NCBI GenBank assembly: GCA_019423725.1
Contig: JAHZAW010000010.1
Coordinates: forward strand, 1 to 29,645
Length of the DNA stretch: 29,645 nucleotides
Source: Clostridiales bacterium
Lineage (GTDB): Bacteria; Bacillota; Clostridia; Lachnospirales; Anaerotignaceae
Direction: 5' to 3'
Positions within the stretch are counted from its first letter, which is position 1; every line of letters begins with the position of its first letter. This document shows positions 15,179 to 23,467 of the stretch, in pieces. Position numbers and translations under genes: made by a program. The notes beneath the pieces are model-generated. The model saw only the letters and a list, made by a program, of their open reading frames with translations, was not told the DNA's origin and made no database searches.

Positions 15179-16942
15179 TCAGAACATATCCACAAAAGAC
15201 TGGGTGAGTCCATCTATCATGCCCTTATCCGTAAGAGTAAGCCCCGGAAGCACCGGAAGCGAAAATACCACGAGCATCAACAGCGAAAAATCATCACCGC
15301 ACATATCCTTTAATATGTTTTCCATTTTTTCTATATCTAAACTGAGCTCCTCACAGTTTTTAAGGCTCATAAGCCCTGCCACAGGAAGATCCAGTGCACC
15401 GATTATCTTTCCATCCTTTGCAGCACACATCCCTCCGCCGCTTTTTTTCATATGCTCGGCACAGGCCCATGCGCTTTCTATATCCCTGTAAAACACAGTG
15501 AAATTATGGCTGTCATGGGAAACGGTGGTGGCCATGGCTCCATATTTCAGGTCAAAGCAGTCCATTACCGCTATATTCTTATCCCCGGAACCATACCTGT
15601 TGGCAACACATACGAACTGCAGTCCATCCTCTCCTTCGATGGATACCCTGCCGTCCTTTACGGGAAGCTCCACTGTCTTTCCATGTTTTATGGCTGAGTT
15701 TCCGCCCTCCCTTGTGAGGATAGTCATTTTTACCCTATCGCCGCTGTTTTCCGGCGCCCTTAATATAAAGTCCTCTGGAGAATTTATCTGGGGCAGGTCA
15801 ACGGTATTTTTAGGCTCTCCCACGGGCGAAGTGTCGTCCTCAGCGACATATTTTCCGTTTTCAGCCACCAATCTGCCTCCGATGAATACGGCTGCGGGCT
15901 TTTCCCCGTCCAGGCTTTCCACTATCTGCATGTCAGCGGCATATCCAGGGGCAATTGCTCCCAGATCGTCGAATTTATATTCCCTGGCAGCGTTCAAAGT
16001 GCCCATCTTTATGGCTTCCACGGGATCTACTCCCTTTTTCACCAGTTTCCTTATGACGGAATTGATGTTTCCGGAAGTGAGCAGGTCCTTGGCATGTATA
16101 TCGTCGGAACATATGGATACATTATCATGCCATTTCTGACCGCTGATGCCGTCCACCTGTCCCTGAAGGTCATCAATTATGGAGCTGGAACGGAGATTGA
16201 CGTGCATTCCATTTCTGAGTTTTTCCCTTATTTCCGAGGCTTCACTGCCCTCATGGTCTGATTTGGGGCCTCCGATAACATAAGCCGCCAGTTCCTTTCC
16301 GCTGACCCTGGGAGCATGTCCCTGAAGAAAAACGTCCTTTTTGATGCCCTCGTCGATTATTTTATGCATCCTCTCGGTGTCGTTATAAACACCTACGAAG
16401 TCCATTATCTCGGCTATGCCGACCACATCTTCCATATCCAGTATTTCTTTTATCTCTTTATATGTAAATTCCGCTCCGGAACTTTCAAGTCCGGGAACGG
16501 CAGGAACACAGGAAGGCGCCAGCACATACTGCCTGATGGCTGTTTTTCTGCCGTTTTCCAGCATGAATCTTATGCCGTCTATGCCCATTACATTGGCTAT
16601 CTCATGGGGGTCGGTGCATATGGTGGTCGTGCCCCATAAAACAACGGCTCTGCCGAAGTTTTCAGGTATCATCATGGACGACTCCACATGGATATGGGTA
16701 TCTATATATCCCGGGATGAGGAATTTTCCGCCGCCGTCATAGGTCATGGCACTCTCAAGGCTGGTCTTTTCGCCGTTCTCCCTGACCCTTACGATGATGC
16801 CGTCCAGCACGTCCACTTCAGCGGGATATATCTCCCCGGTAAACACATTTACCAGTCTTATGTTTTTCACCGTCAGGTCACAGGGTATTTTCTGCATGGC
16901 AGCCGCTATGAGCCTGGAACGGTCTTTGTTTTCCGCCTTCAT
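15179..16942 (-). CDS. ade: Adenine deaminase
   Basis: A 587-residue metal-dependent amidohydrolase that converts adenine to hypoxanthine and ammonia for purine salvage. Metal-binding and active-site motifs are HIHVESSM (83-90), DPHEIANV (111-118), GHAPRVSG, SDHEGSE and CSDD. A C-terminal domain follows (FDLKYGAMATTVSHDSHN region), typical of bacterial Ade. ATG 16942 (MKAENKDRS) is chosen because AAAGGCGGG lies before it; an ATG ten codons upstream has no site. It follows gltX by 36 bases on the same strand and is likely co-transcribed with it, though no functional link is evident. Confidence 0.94.
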   Translation of the reverse strand: MKAENKDRSRLIAAAMQKIPCDLTVKNIRLVNVFTGEIYPAEVDVLDGIIVRVRENGEKTSLESAMTYDGGGKFLIPGYIDTHIHVESSMMIPENFGRAVVLWGTTTICTDPHEIANVMGIDGIRFMLENGRKTAIRQYVLAPSCVPAVPGLESSGAEFTYKEIKEILDMEDVVGIAEIMDFVGVYNDTERMHKIIDEGIKKDVFLQGHAPRVSGKELAAYVIGGPKSDHEGSEASEIREKLRNGMHVNLRSSSIIDDLQGQVDGISGQKWHDNVSICSDDIHAKDLLTSGNINSVIRKLVKKGVDPVEAIKMGTLNAAREYKFDDLGAIAPGYAADMQIVESLDGEKPAAVFIGGRLVAENGKYVAEDDTSPVGEPKNTVDLPQINSPEDFILRAPENSGDRVKMTILTREGGNSAIKHGKTVELPVKDGRVSIEGEDGLQFVCVANRYGSGDKNIAVMDCFDLKYGAMATTVSHDSHNFTVFYRDIESAWACAEHMKKSGGGMCAAKDGKIIGALDLPVAGLMSLKNCEELSLDIEKMENILKDMCGDDFSLLMLVVFSLPVLPGLTLTDKGMIDGLTQSFVDMF

Positions 16943-16978
16943 ATTATCCCGCCTTTCATTTTTATATTTCATATATTT

Positions 16979-18436
16979 TTACTGAAGTTTATTTTCAAGA
17001 AGTTCTATTCCCTTTTTGATCCTTGCTATGGTCTCGTCCTTTCCAAGGATGACCGCAAGCTCCGTAGCTCCTCCCGGTGAAGAAGGCTTTCCTGAAAGGG
17101 CTGTTCTTACGGGCCAGAGTATCTGTCCGTTTTTAAGTCCCTTCTCCTTTGCCAGAGCCATAAGTCTCTCATAAAGACTGTCGTTTGTCCAATCCTGCTG
17201 CTCTTCAAGTACGGGAAGCACTGCCTTAAGGCTGTCAAGGGATATTTCTTCCGTTGTCTTCATCTTTTTATGGATATAAAGCTCCGTTGAGTACTCAGGA
17301 AGATTGTCGATGAAGTCCACCATGGAAGGTATATCATTGAGTGTCTCAAGTCTTGTCTTAAGGAGCTCGCCCACAAATTTAAGGTCGATGCCCTCTGTCT
17401 TTATGGCGTCCTTTAATCTGGGTTCAGCAAGTTTCCAGTATTTATCGAAATCCATGGCCTTCATATATTCGCCGTTCATCCATGTGAGTTTCTTGATATC
17501 GAATATGGAAGGTGACTTGCTTATACCTGAAACATCGAATTTCTGGATAAGCTCATCCATGGTGAATATCTCCTGATTATCAGAAGGGCTCCATCCAAGG
17601 AGTGCTATATAGTTCACGATGGCGTCCACAAGGTATCCTTCATTTACAAGGTCCTCAAAGGATTTATCTCCATGGCGCTTTGAAAGTTTATGCTGAGCAT
17701 CCCTCATTACTGGAGGAAGATGGATATATTCCGGAGCGTCCCATCCAAAGGCATCATAAAGAAGGTTGTATTTAGGTGTTGATGAAAGATACTCGCTTCC
17801 CCTTACTACATGGGTGATGTTCATGGTATGGTCATCGATGACATTGGCAAAGTTATATGTGGGGAAACCATCTGATTTTATAAGTATCTGGTCATCCAGT
17901 TCGCTGTTATCCACTGTTATGGTGCCATAAACCACATCATTGAATGTTGTAGTTCCTTCCCTGGGCATAAGCTGGCGGATAACGAAAGGTTTTCCTTCAG
18001 CCAGATTTTTCTCTATTTCTTCCTGGGGAAGATTGAGGCAGTGTCTGTCATATCTGGCAAAGGCATCGCCATGCTCATTATTTTCCTTAAGGGAGTCAAG
18101 TCTTTCCTTTGTACAGAAGCAGTAGTATGCCTTTCCCTTTTCCACCAGTTCAAGGGCATATTTCATGTACATACCCATTCTCTCGCTCTGGACATAGGGG
18201 CCGTAGTCTCCTCCTACATCGGGGCCTTCGTCATGTTTAAGTCCTGTCATCTCAAGGGTCTTATATATAACGTCTACTGAGCCTTCTACCTTTCTTTCCT
18301 GGTCAGTATCCTCTATCCTGAGAATAAACTTTCCGCCCTTTGATTTAGCTATAAGATATTCATACAGCGCTGTCCTTAAGTTTCCTATGTGCATATAACC
18401 TGTGGGACTGGGCGCAAATCTTGTTCTAACTTCCAT
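16979..18436 (-). CDS. gltX: Glutamyl-tRNA synthetase
   Basis: A 485-residue class I aminoacyl-tRNA synthetase. The HIGH-type motif APSPTGYMHIGN (8-19) and the KMSKS-type motif KLSKR (250-254) are intact. CFC at about 106-108 with a later Cys near 133 may hold a structural zinc. The C-terminal helical anticodon-binding domain is complete. ATG 18436 is chosen for GGAGGT six bases before it; the frame continues nine codons upstream without a site. Whether it charges only tRNA-Glu or also tRNA-Gln cannot be told here. A TATAAT (18472-18477) lies upstream, but its -35 element is poor. Confidence 0.96.
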   Translation of the reverse strand: MEVRTRFAPSPTGYMHIGNLRTALYEYLIAKSKGGKFILRIEDTDQERKVEGSVDVIYKTLEMTGLKHDEGPDVGGDYGPYVQSERMGMYMKYALELVEKGKAYYCFCTKERLDSLKENNEHGDAFARYDRHCLNLPQEEIEKNLAEGKPFVIRQLMPREGTTTFNDVVYGTITVDNSELDDQILIKSDGFPTYNFANVIDDHTMNITHVVRGSEYLSSTPKYNLLYDAFGWDAPEYIHLPPVMRDAQHKLSKRHGDKSFEDLVNEGYLVDAIVNYIALLGWSPSDNQEIFTMDELIQKFDVSGISKSPSIFDIKKLTWMNGEYMKAMDFDKYWKLAEPRLKDAIKTEGIDLKFVGELLKTRLETLNDIPSMVDFIDNLPEYSTELYIHKKMKTTEEISLDSLKAVLPVLEEQQDWTNDSLYERLMALAKEKGLKNGQILWPVRTALSGKPSSPGGATELAVILGKDETIARIKKGIELLENKLQ

Positions 18437-18565
18437 TTTGTTACCTCCAAATAATTTTATCATCCGTCCTTATTATATTAACCGCTGCGGCCCAAAAAGT
18501 AAAGGCAAAACGGCAGTTTACCCGAGATATATGCCAATTATATTCCAATTTTCCGAGGCCTGTAT

Positions 18566-18593
18566 AATTAAAAACGGACGCCTTAGCGTCCGT
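18566..18593 (-). terminator. Intrinsic terminator of the small YtxH-like gene
   Basis: On the minus strand ACGGACGC-TAAG-GCGTCCGT is followed by TTTTAATTA. It lies 15 bases after the stop codon at 18609 and separates this gene from gltX. Confidence 0.88.
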
Positions 18594-18608
18594 TCGTTCT
18601 GTACCTTA

Positions 18609-18776
18609 TCAGAACATTTTCTTTTCGGCCATATCTATATAGTCCTCAGCCTTGTTGAGGACTTCTTTTCCGCCCTGCATAAGCTTACGGCCCTTATCCT
18701 TATTTTTTACCATAAGATATGCTCCGGCAGCTGCGGCCATTCCTCCGATGATCATACCATCAACGAATCTGTTCAT
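18609..18776 (-). CDS. Small YtxH-like membrane protein, 55 residues
   Basis: A 55-codon gene. The start MNRFVDGMIIGGMAAAAGAY forms one glycine/alanine-rich membrane helix (about 7-23), followed by a basic, amphipathic tail (KNKDKGRKLMQGGKEV, then KAEDYIDMAEKKMF). This layout resembles YtxH-type small proteins of Firmicutes, which are often stress-related; the resemblance is one of architecture only. ATG 18776 has a strong site GGGAGGCG. An intrinsic terminator follows, so it forms a short transcription unit between gltX and the DUF1015 gene. Confidence 0.75.
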   Translation of the reverse strand: MNRFVDGMIIGGMAAAAGAYLMVKNKDKGRKLMQGGKEVLNKAEDYIDMAEKKMF

Positions 18777-18846
18777 CTAAAACGCCTCCCAATAAAAAGT
18801 AACGCACCTTAAGGCACACCAGGCGGCTCACTTTCAAAAACCCCAT
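18760..18846 (-). CDS. Possible 28-codon leader ORF overlapping the YtxH-like gene
   Basis: ATG 18846 follows a GGAGG site 12 bases upstream and opens a 28-codon frame that ends at TGA 18760-18762, inside the next gene in another frame. The stop lies just past the start of the YtxH-like gene, so it could couple translation. The peptide is basic and hydrophobic (MGFLKVSRLVCLKVRYFLLG at the start). The long site spacing and short length make chance likely. Confidence 0.2.
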   Translation of the reverse strand: MGFLKVSRLVCLKVRYFLLGGVLDEQIR

Positions 18847-18897
18847 TGTTTATGAAAACCTCCGCGATACATGTCCGAAAATGACTTCATTTTCAAA

Positions 18898-18929
18898 ACA
18901 AAAAAGTGATGTGCCTTTGGCACATCACT
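18898..18929 (-). terminator. Intrinsic terminator of serC-serA-DUF1015
   Basis: On the minus strand AGTGATGTGCC/GGCACATCACT (11 bp, 3-base loop) is followed by TTTTTTGTTTTG. It lies about 24 bases after the DUF1015 stop codon. Confidence 0.92.
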
Positions 18930-18952
18930 ATTATTTGTATTAATCTCTATTT

Positions 18953-20191
18953 TTACTCTAAAGAATGAATAAAGAGTCCGCTTCTTAATTTAGGCTCGAA
19001 CCATGTTGATTTAGGCGGCATTATTTTATTCTCATCGGCAATGGTCATAAGCTGCTCGATGGATGTGGGATACATGGCAAAAGCCACCTTCATCTCACCG
19101 CTGTCAACACGTTTTTCCAGTTCGCCAAGTCCTCTTATTCCTCCGACAAAGTCGATCCTCTTATCTGTCCTTATATCTCCAATGCCAAGGATAGGTATGA
19201 GAACATTATCCTGAAGTATGGATACATCAAGGCCTCTAACGGCATCATTTGACTTTATTTCGTCCTTTGCCGTGAGCATATACCATTTTCCGTCCATATA
19301 CATTCCGAAATCACATGCTTTTTCAGGTTTTGCCCTGCCGGCTGTTTCGACAACGTCAAATTTCTCGGAAAGTTTTTTGAGGAATTCTTCTTCCGTAAGT
19401 CCATTCAGGTCCTTAACGACTCTATTGTAGTCCAGGATCTTGAGCTGGTCTGAAGGGAATATTACCGCAAGATAATAATTGAACTCCTCATCACCTGTAT
19501 AATCAGGATTTTCTTCTCTGCGCTTTAAGCCGACCTTTGCTGCTGATGCGTTTCTATGGTGGCCGTCAGCTATATAAAGGCTGGGAACATTTTTAAAGAG
19601 CTCCACCAGCTTATCCGCTGTCTTATCATCCTCTATTACCCAGGCTCTATGTTTGATGCCGTCCTCCGCTGTAAAATCATAAACGGGAGCGTTCTTTTTA
19701 ACGTCATCAACTATTTTTGATATTTCATCAACGGTCCTGTAGGCAAGGAAAATGGGGCCTGTGTTGGCATTACATGTGTCCACATGGCGTATCCTGTCCT
19801 GCTCCTTGTCCTCTCTGGTGAGCTCATGCTTCTTTATTATCCCCTGCATATATTCATCTATGGATGTGCAGGCAACAAGTCCTGTCTGGCTCCTGCCGTC
19901 CATGGTCAGCTCATATACATAAAGCATGGGTTTCTCGTCCTGAACAAGAACACCGTCAGTTATCATTTTTTCAAGATTTGATTTGGCCTTCTCATAAACC
20001 TCAGGAGAATAAATATCAGTTCCTGCGGGAAGGTCTATTTCAGCCTTATCGACATGGAGAAATGAGTAGGGATTACCGATGACCATTTCAGCTGCCTCTT
20101 CGCTGTTAACAACATCATAGGGCAGAGCTGCAACCCTTTCAGCCATCTCAGGTGTAGGCCTGATAGCCTTGAATTTTCTTATTACAGCCAT
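18953..20191 (-). CDS. DUF1015 family protein in the serine operon
   Basis: A 412-residue DUF1015 protein of unknown biochemistry. Conserved family segments are the N-terminal RPTPEMAERVAALPYDVVNS (11-30), KKHELTREDKEQDRIRH (120-136), the motif YIADGHHRNASA (206-217) and the C-terminal PPKSTWFEPKLRSGL (392-406). The DGHHR motif recalls the GxHR-type motif of ParB/sulfiredoxin-fold proteins, which include free-serine kinases, but this is a motif impression only. It is cytoplasmic with no membrane segment. It follows serA by 15 bases and the terminator at 18898-18929 ends the unit. serC-serA-DUF1015 clusters are familiar from Clostridia and Bacteroidetes. No phosphoserine phosphatase gene is in the window, so a role in late serine synthesis or its control is plausible. 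Confidence 0.9.
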   Translation of the reverse strand: MAVIRKFKAIRPTPEMAERVAALPYDVVNSEEAAEMVIGNPYSFLHVDKAEIDLPAGTDIYSPEVYEKAKSNLEKMITDGVLVQDEKPMLYVYELTMDGRSQTGLVACTSIDEYMQGIIKKHELTREDKEQDRIRHVDTCNANTGPIFLAYRTVDEISKIVDDVKKNAPVYDFTAEDGIKHRAWVIEDDKTADKLVELFKNVPSLYIADGHHRNASAAKVGLKRREENPDYTGDEEFNYYLAVIFPSDQLKILDYNRVVKDLNGLTEEEFLKKLSEKFDVVETAGRAKPEKACDFGMYMDGKWYMLTAKDEIKSNDAVRGLDVSILQDNVLIPILGIGDIRTDKRIDFVGGIRGLGELEKRVDSGEMKVAFAMYPTSIEQLMTIADENKIMPPKSTWFEPKLRSGLFIHSLE

Positions 20192-20206
20192 ATTATCAGC
20201 CCTCTC

Positions 20207-21382
20207 TTAAGCTTCTTTGACTATTCTTACTTTAAGTATGCCGTCTACCTTTGCAAGCTTCTCAGCGATATCATTCTGTTTTCCGTTGAATGTATCAAGG
20301 TCGATAAGTGTGTAAGCATACTCGCCTTTATTGTTGTTTACCATGTTATCGATGTTAAGTCCTTCATCTGAAATCGCATTGGCAACAGCACCTACCATAC
20401 CTTTTACGTTTCTGTGGAGGATGGCAAGTCTTGCTTTTCCTGTGTAAGGTATGCTGCATGCGGGATAGTTTACTGAGTTTTTGATGTTGCCGTATTCAAG
20501 ATACTGCTTAAGCTCAAGAGCTGCCATCTCTGCGCAGTTTTCCTCACTCTCAGGTGTTGAAGCTCCAAGATGAGGGATGCAGATTACGTTGTCAAGCTGG
20601 ATAACTTCTGCATCGGGGAAGTCTGTTATGTATTCTGTGATGATTCCCTTTTCGATGGCTTCTTTTAAAGCTGCTGTATCAACGATACCGCCCCTTGCGA
20701 AGTTAAGAAGTCTTGCGCCGGGTTTTGTTATATCGAAAAGTTCTTTATTATACATTCCTCTTGTGTTGTCATTAAGGGGAACATGGATTGTTATATAGTC
20801 ACATGCAGCAACAAGTTCTTCCCTTGTTCCTGCTCTTTTTACCTTGCTTGAAAGGCTCCATGCAGCGTCAACTGAAAGGAAAGGATCATATCCGTAAACT
20901 TCCATGCCAAGGCTGATGGCTGCGTTTGCAACAAGTACACCAATGGCTCCAAGACCGATGACACCAAGTTTTTTGCCCATGATCTCAGGACCTGTGAACT
21001 GTCCCTTGCCTTTTTCAACAAGTTTGTCCACATTGTCTTTGCCCTTAAGTGCCTTAGCCCATTCGATACCTTCTACGATCTTTCTTGATGTAAGGAAGAT
21101 ACCTGTAAGTACAAGCTCCTTAACGGCATTTGCATTTGCTCCGGGTGTGTTGAATACAACGATACCCTTTTCTGAGCATTTATCTATGGGGATATTATTT
21201 GTGCCGGCGCCGGCTCTTGCTACAGCTGCAAGAGTTTCGGGAAGCTCCATTTCATGCATGTCGAAGCTTCTTAAAATGATTCCTTCGGGATCTTTTATAT
21301 CATTGCCGATCACATATTTTTTAGGGTTAAGTTTGCTTAAACCAACTTCCGAAATCGAATTAAGTGTTAATACATTATACAT
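20207..21382 (-). CDS. serA: D-3-phosphoglycerate dehydrogenase with ACT domain
   Basis: A 391-residue NAD-dependent dehydrogenase making 3-phosphohydroxypyruvate, the first step of serine synthesis. The NAD loop GVIGLGAIG (140-148), catalytic R230 in ARGG and H271 in PHLGAST are present. The usual catalytic glutamate region is unusually short, reading DFPDAE, with E259 the likely counterpart. A C-terminal ACT domain (about 316-391, RNVKGMVGAVANAISDEGLN) suggests feedback by serine or another amino acid. ATG 21382 has GGAGG nine bases before it. It follows serC by 17 bases. Isoleucines are mostly ATC/ATT, pointing to high expression. Confidence 0.95.
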   Translation of the reverse strand: MYNVLTLNSISEVGLSKLNPKKYVIGNDIKDPEGIILRSFDMHEMELPETLAAVARAGAGTNNIPIDKCSEKGIVVFNTPGANANAVKELVLTGIFLTSRKIVEGIEWAKALKGKDNVDKLVEKGKGQFTGPEIMGKKLGVIGLGAIGVLVANAAISLGMEVYGYDPFLSVDAAWSLSSKVKRAGTREELVAACDYITIHVPLNDNTRGMYNKELFDITKPGARLLNFARGGIVDTAALKEAIEKGIITEYITDFPDAEVIQLDNVICIPHLGASTPESEENCAEMAALELKQYLEYGNIKNSVNYPACSIPYTGKARLAILHRNVKGMVGAVANAISDEGLNIDNMVNNNKGEYAYTLIDLDTFNGKQNDIAEKLAKVDGILKVRIVKEA

Positions 21383-21399
21383 ACAAAACAACCTCCGAA

Positions 21400-22482
21400 T
21401 TATTTATTTTCCATCTCAAATTTCTTCATGAATTCAACGAGTTTCTGTACACCTTCGATGGGCATAGCATTGTACATACTTGCTCTCATACCGCCTACTG
21501 TTCTGTGTCCTTTGATGTTTACAAAACCTGCAGCTGTTGCTTCCTTGATGAACTTAGCGTTAAGTTCTTCTGTGGGAAGGATGAAAGGTGCGTTCATAAG
21601 TGAACGGTCCTTGGGTACAACTGTTCCTTTGAAGAAATCACTTTCGTCAAGGAAGTTGTAAAGGATAGATGCTTTCTTTTCGTTGATCTCCTGCATAGCC
21701 TTTACGCCGCCTTTGTTCTTTACCCACTCGAATACGAGTCCAGCCACATAAATAGCAAATGTGGGAGGTGTGTTGTAAAGTGAATCATTGTCGGCATGTG
21801 TCTTGTAGTTGAGCATTGTAGGTGTGATGTCCATGGCGTTTCCGATAAGGTCGTCACGAACGATTACTACTGTAACACCAGCAGGTCCTACGTTCTTCTG
21901 TGCTCCGGCAAAAAGAAGACCAAACTTTGTTACATCGATCTCTTCTGAAAGAATGTTTGAAGAAATATCTGTTACAAGGGGAACATTTCCTGTGTCAGGA
22001 AGTTCTGTGTATCTTGTGCCGTAGATTGTGTTGTTGTATGTAATATAGAAATAATCCGCTTCGGGATCGAATTTGCTCTTGTCAAGTTCAGGGATATAGC
22101 TGAATGTCTTATCTTCTGAAGATGCTACAACATTAACTTTTCCGTAACGCTCAGCCTCTGATTTTGCTTTCTTTGCCCACTGTCCTGTAAGCACGATATC
22201 ACATTTGTTGTTCTTGTTCATAAGGTTTAAGGGGATCATGGCAAACTGTGTTGAGCCGCCGCCCTGTAAAAAGAGTACCTTATAGTTATCAGGTATGTGC
22301 ATAAGTTCACGGAGTGTTGCTTCAGCGCCCTGGATTATTTTCTCGAAAGGCTTAGATCGATGACTCATCTCCATTACCGACATGCCTGTATCGCCGTAAC
22401 AGACAAGCTCTCTCTGTACTTGCTCAAGTACTTCAAGGGGTAACATTGACGGTCCTGCAGAAAAATTATAAACTCTTTCCAT
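21400..22482 (-). CDS. serC: Phosphoserine aminotransferase
   Basis: A 360-residue class V PLP aminotransferase that converts 3-phosphohydroxypyruvate and glutamate to phosphoserine. The N-terminus VYNFSAGPSMLPLEVLE and the PLP lysine K196 in FAGAQKNVGPAG are typical, and LQGGGSTQFAMIPLNL (72-87) binds the cofactor phosphate. ATG 22482 (MERVYNF) is chosen for AAGGAGG nine bases before it. The frame stays open to an ATG at 22605, but that stretch is the untranslated leader with its hairpins and has no site. First gene of serC-serA-DUF1015. Codon use suggests high expression. Confidence 0.96.
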   Translation of the reverse strand: MERVYNFSAGPSMLPLEVLEQVQRELVCYGDTGMSVMEMSHRSKPFEKIIQGAEATLRELMHIPDNYKVLFLQGGGSTQFAMIPLNLMNKNNKCDIVLTGQWAKKAKSEAERYGKVNVVASSEDKTFSYIPELDKSKFDPEADYFYITYNNTIYGTRYTELPDTGNVPLVTDISSNILSEEIDVTKFGLLFAGAQKNVGPAGVTVVIVRDDLIGNAMDITPTMLNYKTHADNDSLYNTPPTFAIYVAGLVFEWVKNKGGVKAMQEINEKKASILYNFLDESDFFKGTVVPKDRSLMNAPFILPTEELNAKFIKEATAAGFVNIKGHRTVGGMRASMYNAMPIEGVQKLVEFMKKFEMENK

Positions 22483-22536
22483 TGAAAAAAGCCTCCTTAA
22501 AAATTTAGTAATAATAATGTGTTTTCCGGCGTTCCT

Positions 22537-22655
22537 AAAGAAAAAACATGGCTTCCTTAAGCCATGCGAAACATATTTAAGTCTTTTCTTATATACGCCA
22601 TTCAAAGCGTGACACTAAAATCTCATGCTCTGAATGTCATATACAATTTCAACTT
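22537..22655 (-). promoter_or_regulatory. serC leader with competing antiterminator and terminator hairpins
   Basis: Read on the minus strand from a start near 22655. First is a long hairpin (22589-22646): an outer 8-bp part, a 2x2 internal loop, then CATTCAGAGC/GCTTTGAATG (10 pairs, one G-T) with an 18-base loop. Next is an antiterminator candidate (22556-22581), CTTAA-A-TATG pairing with CATG-GC-TTAAG. Then comes the intrinsic terminator CATGGCTT-AAGG-AAGCCATG with TTTTTTCTTT (22537-22566). The last two share the segment 22556-22566 and exclude each other. No T-box consensus and no translated serine-rich peptide are seen. The ligand or protein sensed is unknown. Confidence 0.65.
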
Positions 22656-22661
22656 TTTGTA

Positions 22662-22691
22662 ATTATAGCAATCTGCGGCTCGTTTCGTCAA
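22662..22691 (-). promoter_or_regulatory. Promoter of serC-serA-DUF1015
   Basis: On the minus strand TTGACG (22686-22691), an 18-base spacer and a consensus TATAAT (22662-22667), leading into the hairpin leader. Confidence 0.8.
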
Positions 22692-22980
22692 GTTAATTCT
22701 AAATCGCTCTGACCGTACTTTGCACTAACATTTTTGTATCATAATGATAAAAAACAAACAAACATCATCAAACTATTTTTTTAATCCCTTAAAATATTTT
22801 ATATATCTTTAAAAATACTTAATTTTCGGTTAACATAGTTCAAAATACTATATAAATCCAACAAAATTCCAACCATAAGAAACATTTGTCTTTCCTATAC
22901 AGATATAAATTAATAACAAATATCCATTCTTATTTATTGTCTCTGCCGTCATTATTTATATTCAGAAAACCATGGCTTTA
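22692..22980. other. AT-rich spacer, nothing recognised
   Basis: Between the serC promoter and the rplL terminator the DNA is very AT-rich, with no coding frame, no strong hairpin and no promoter I would defend. Its end carries the second copy of the 18-base repeat. Confidence 0.45.
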
Positions 22981-22998
22981 TAAATATTGGGGCATATA
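22981..22998. repeat. Copy 2 of an exact 18-base dispersed repeat
   Basis: TAAATATTGGGGCATATA, identical to 286-303. Its last base abuts the T tract of the rplL terminator on the other strand. Confidence 0.4.
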
Positions 22999-23026
22999 AA
23001 AAAGCGGAAAGCATACTGCTTTCCGC
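22998..23026 (-). terminator. Intrinsic terminator of the ribosomal protein cluster
   Basis: On the minus strand GCGGAAAGCA/TGCTTTCCGC (10 bp, 3-base loop) is followed by TTTTTT. It lies about 25 bases after rplL. Confidence 0.93.
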
Positions 23027-23050
23027 CTATAGTCGTTATCAGCTTTATAA

Positions 23051-23425
23051 TTACTTAAGTGTAACCTTAGCGCCAACTTCTTCAAGTTTTGTCTTCATAG
23101 CTTCAGCGTCTTCTTTTGATACGCCTTCCTTAAGAACCTTGGGAGCGCCGTCTACGAGCTCTTTAGCTTCTTTAAGACCAAGACCTGTTACTTCTCTAAC
23201 AACCTTGATAACTTTGATCTTTTCAGCGCCAACTTCTGTAAGTTCAACGTTGAACTCTGTCTTTTCTTCTGCTGCGCCTGCTGCAGGGCCAGCTGCTACT
23301 ACTGCAACACCAGCTGCTGCTGATACGCCATATTTTTCTTCTGCTGCCTTAACGAGGTCGTTAAGTTCGATAACTGTAAGTTCATCAATAGCTGCAAGGA
23401 TTTCTTCGATTGTTAATTTTGCCAT
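23051..23425 (-). CDS. rplL: 50S ribosomal protein L7/L12
   Basis: A 124-residue stalk protein: N-terminal dimerisation domain (about 1-35), Ala/Gly-rich hinge (AAAGVAVVAAGPAAGAAEE), and a C-terminal domain that recruits translation factors (VIKVVREVTGLGLKEAKELV, then GAPKVLKEGV). ATG 23425 has GGAGGT. It follows rplJ by 42 bases, as usual, and multiple copies bind L10. Codon use is strongly biased, as expected for an abundant protein. Confidence 0.98.
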   Translation of the reverse strand: MAKLTIEEILAAIDELTVIELNDLVKAAEEKYGVSAAAGVAVVAAGPAAGAAEEKTEFNVELTEVGAEKIKVIKVVREVTGLGLKEAKELVDGAPKVLKEGVSKEDAEAMKTKLEEVGAKVTLK

Positions 23426-23467
23426 TTTATAGCACCTCCGATATTATTAAAACGATGTGTAAAATTC

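Noticed and set aside
22483..22605. 41-codon N-terminal extension of SerC
   Set aside because: Would translate the antiterminator and terminator hairpins, has no ribosome binding site, and SerC proteins start at the VYNFSAGP segment.
22483..22661. T-box riboswitch before serC
   Set aside because: No AGTA/GNUG-type specifier region and no TGGNACCGCG-like T-box sequence in the leader.
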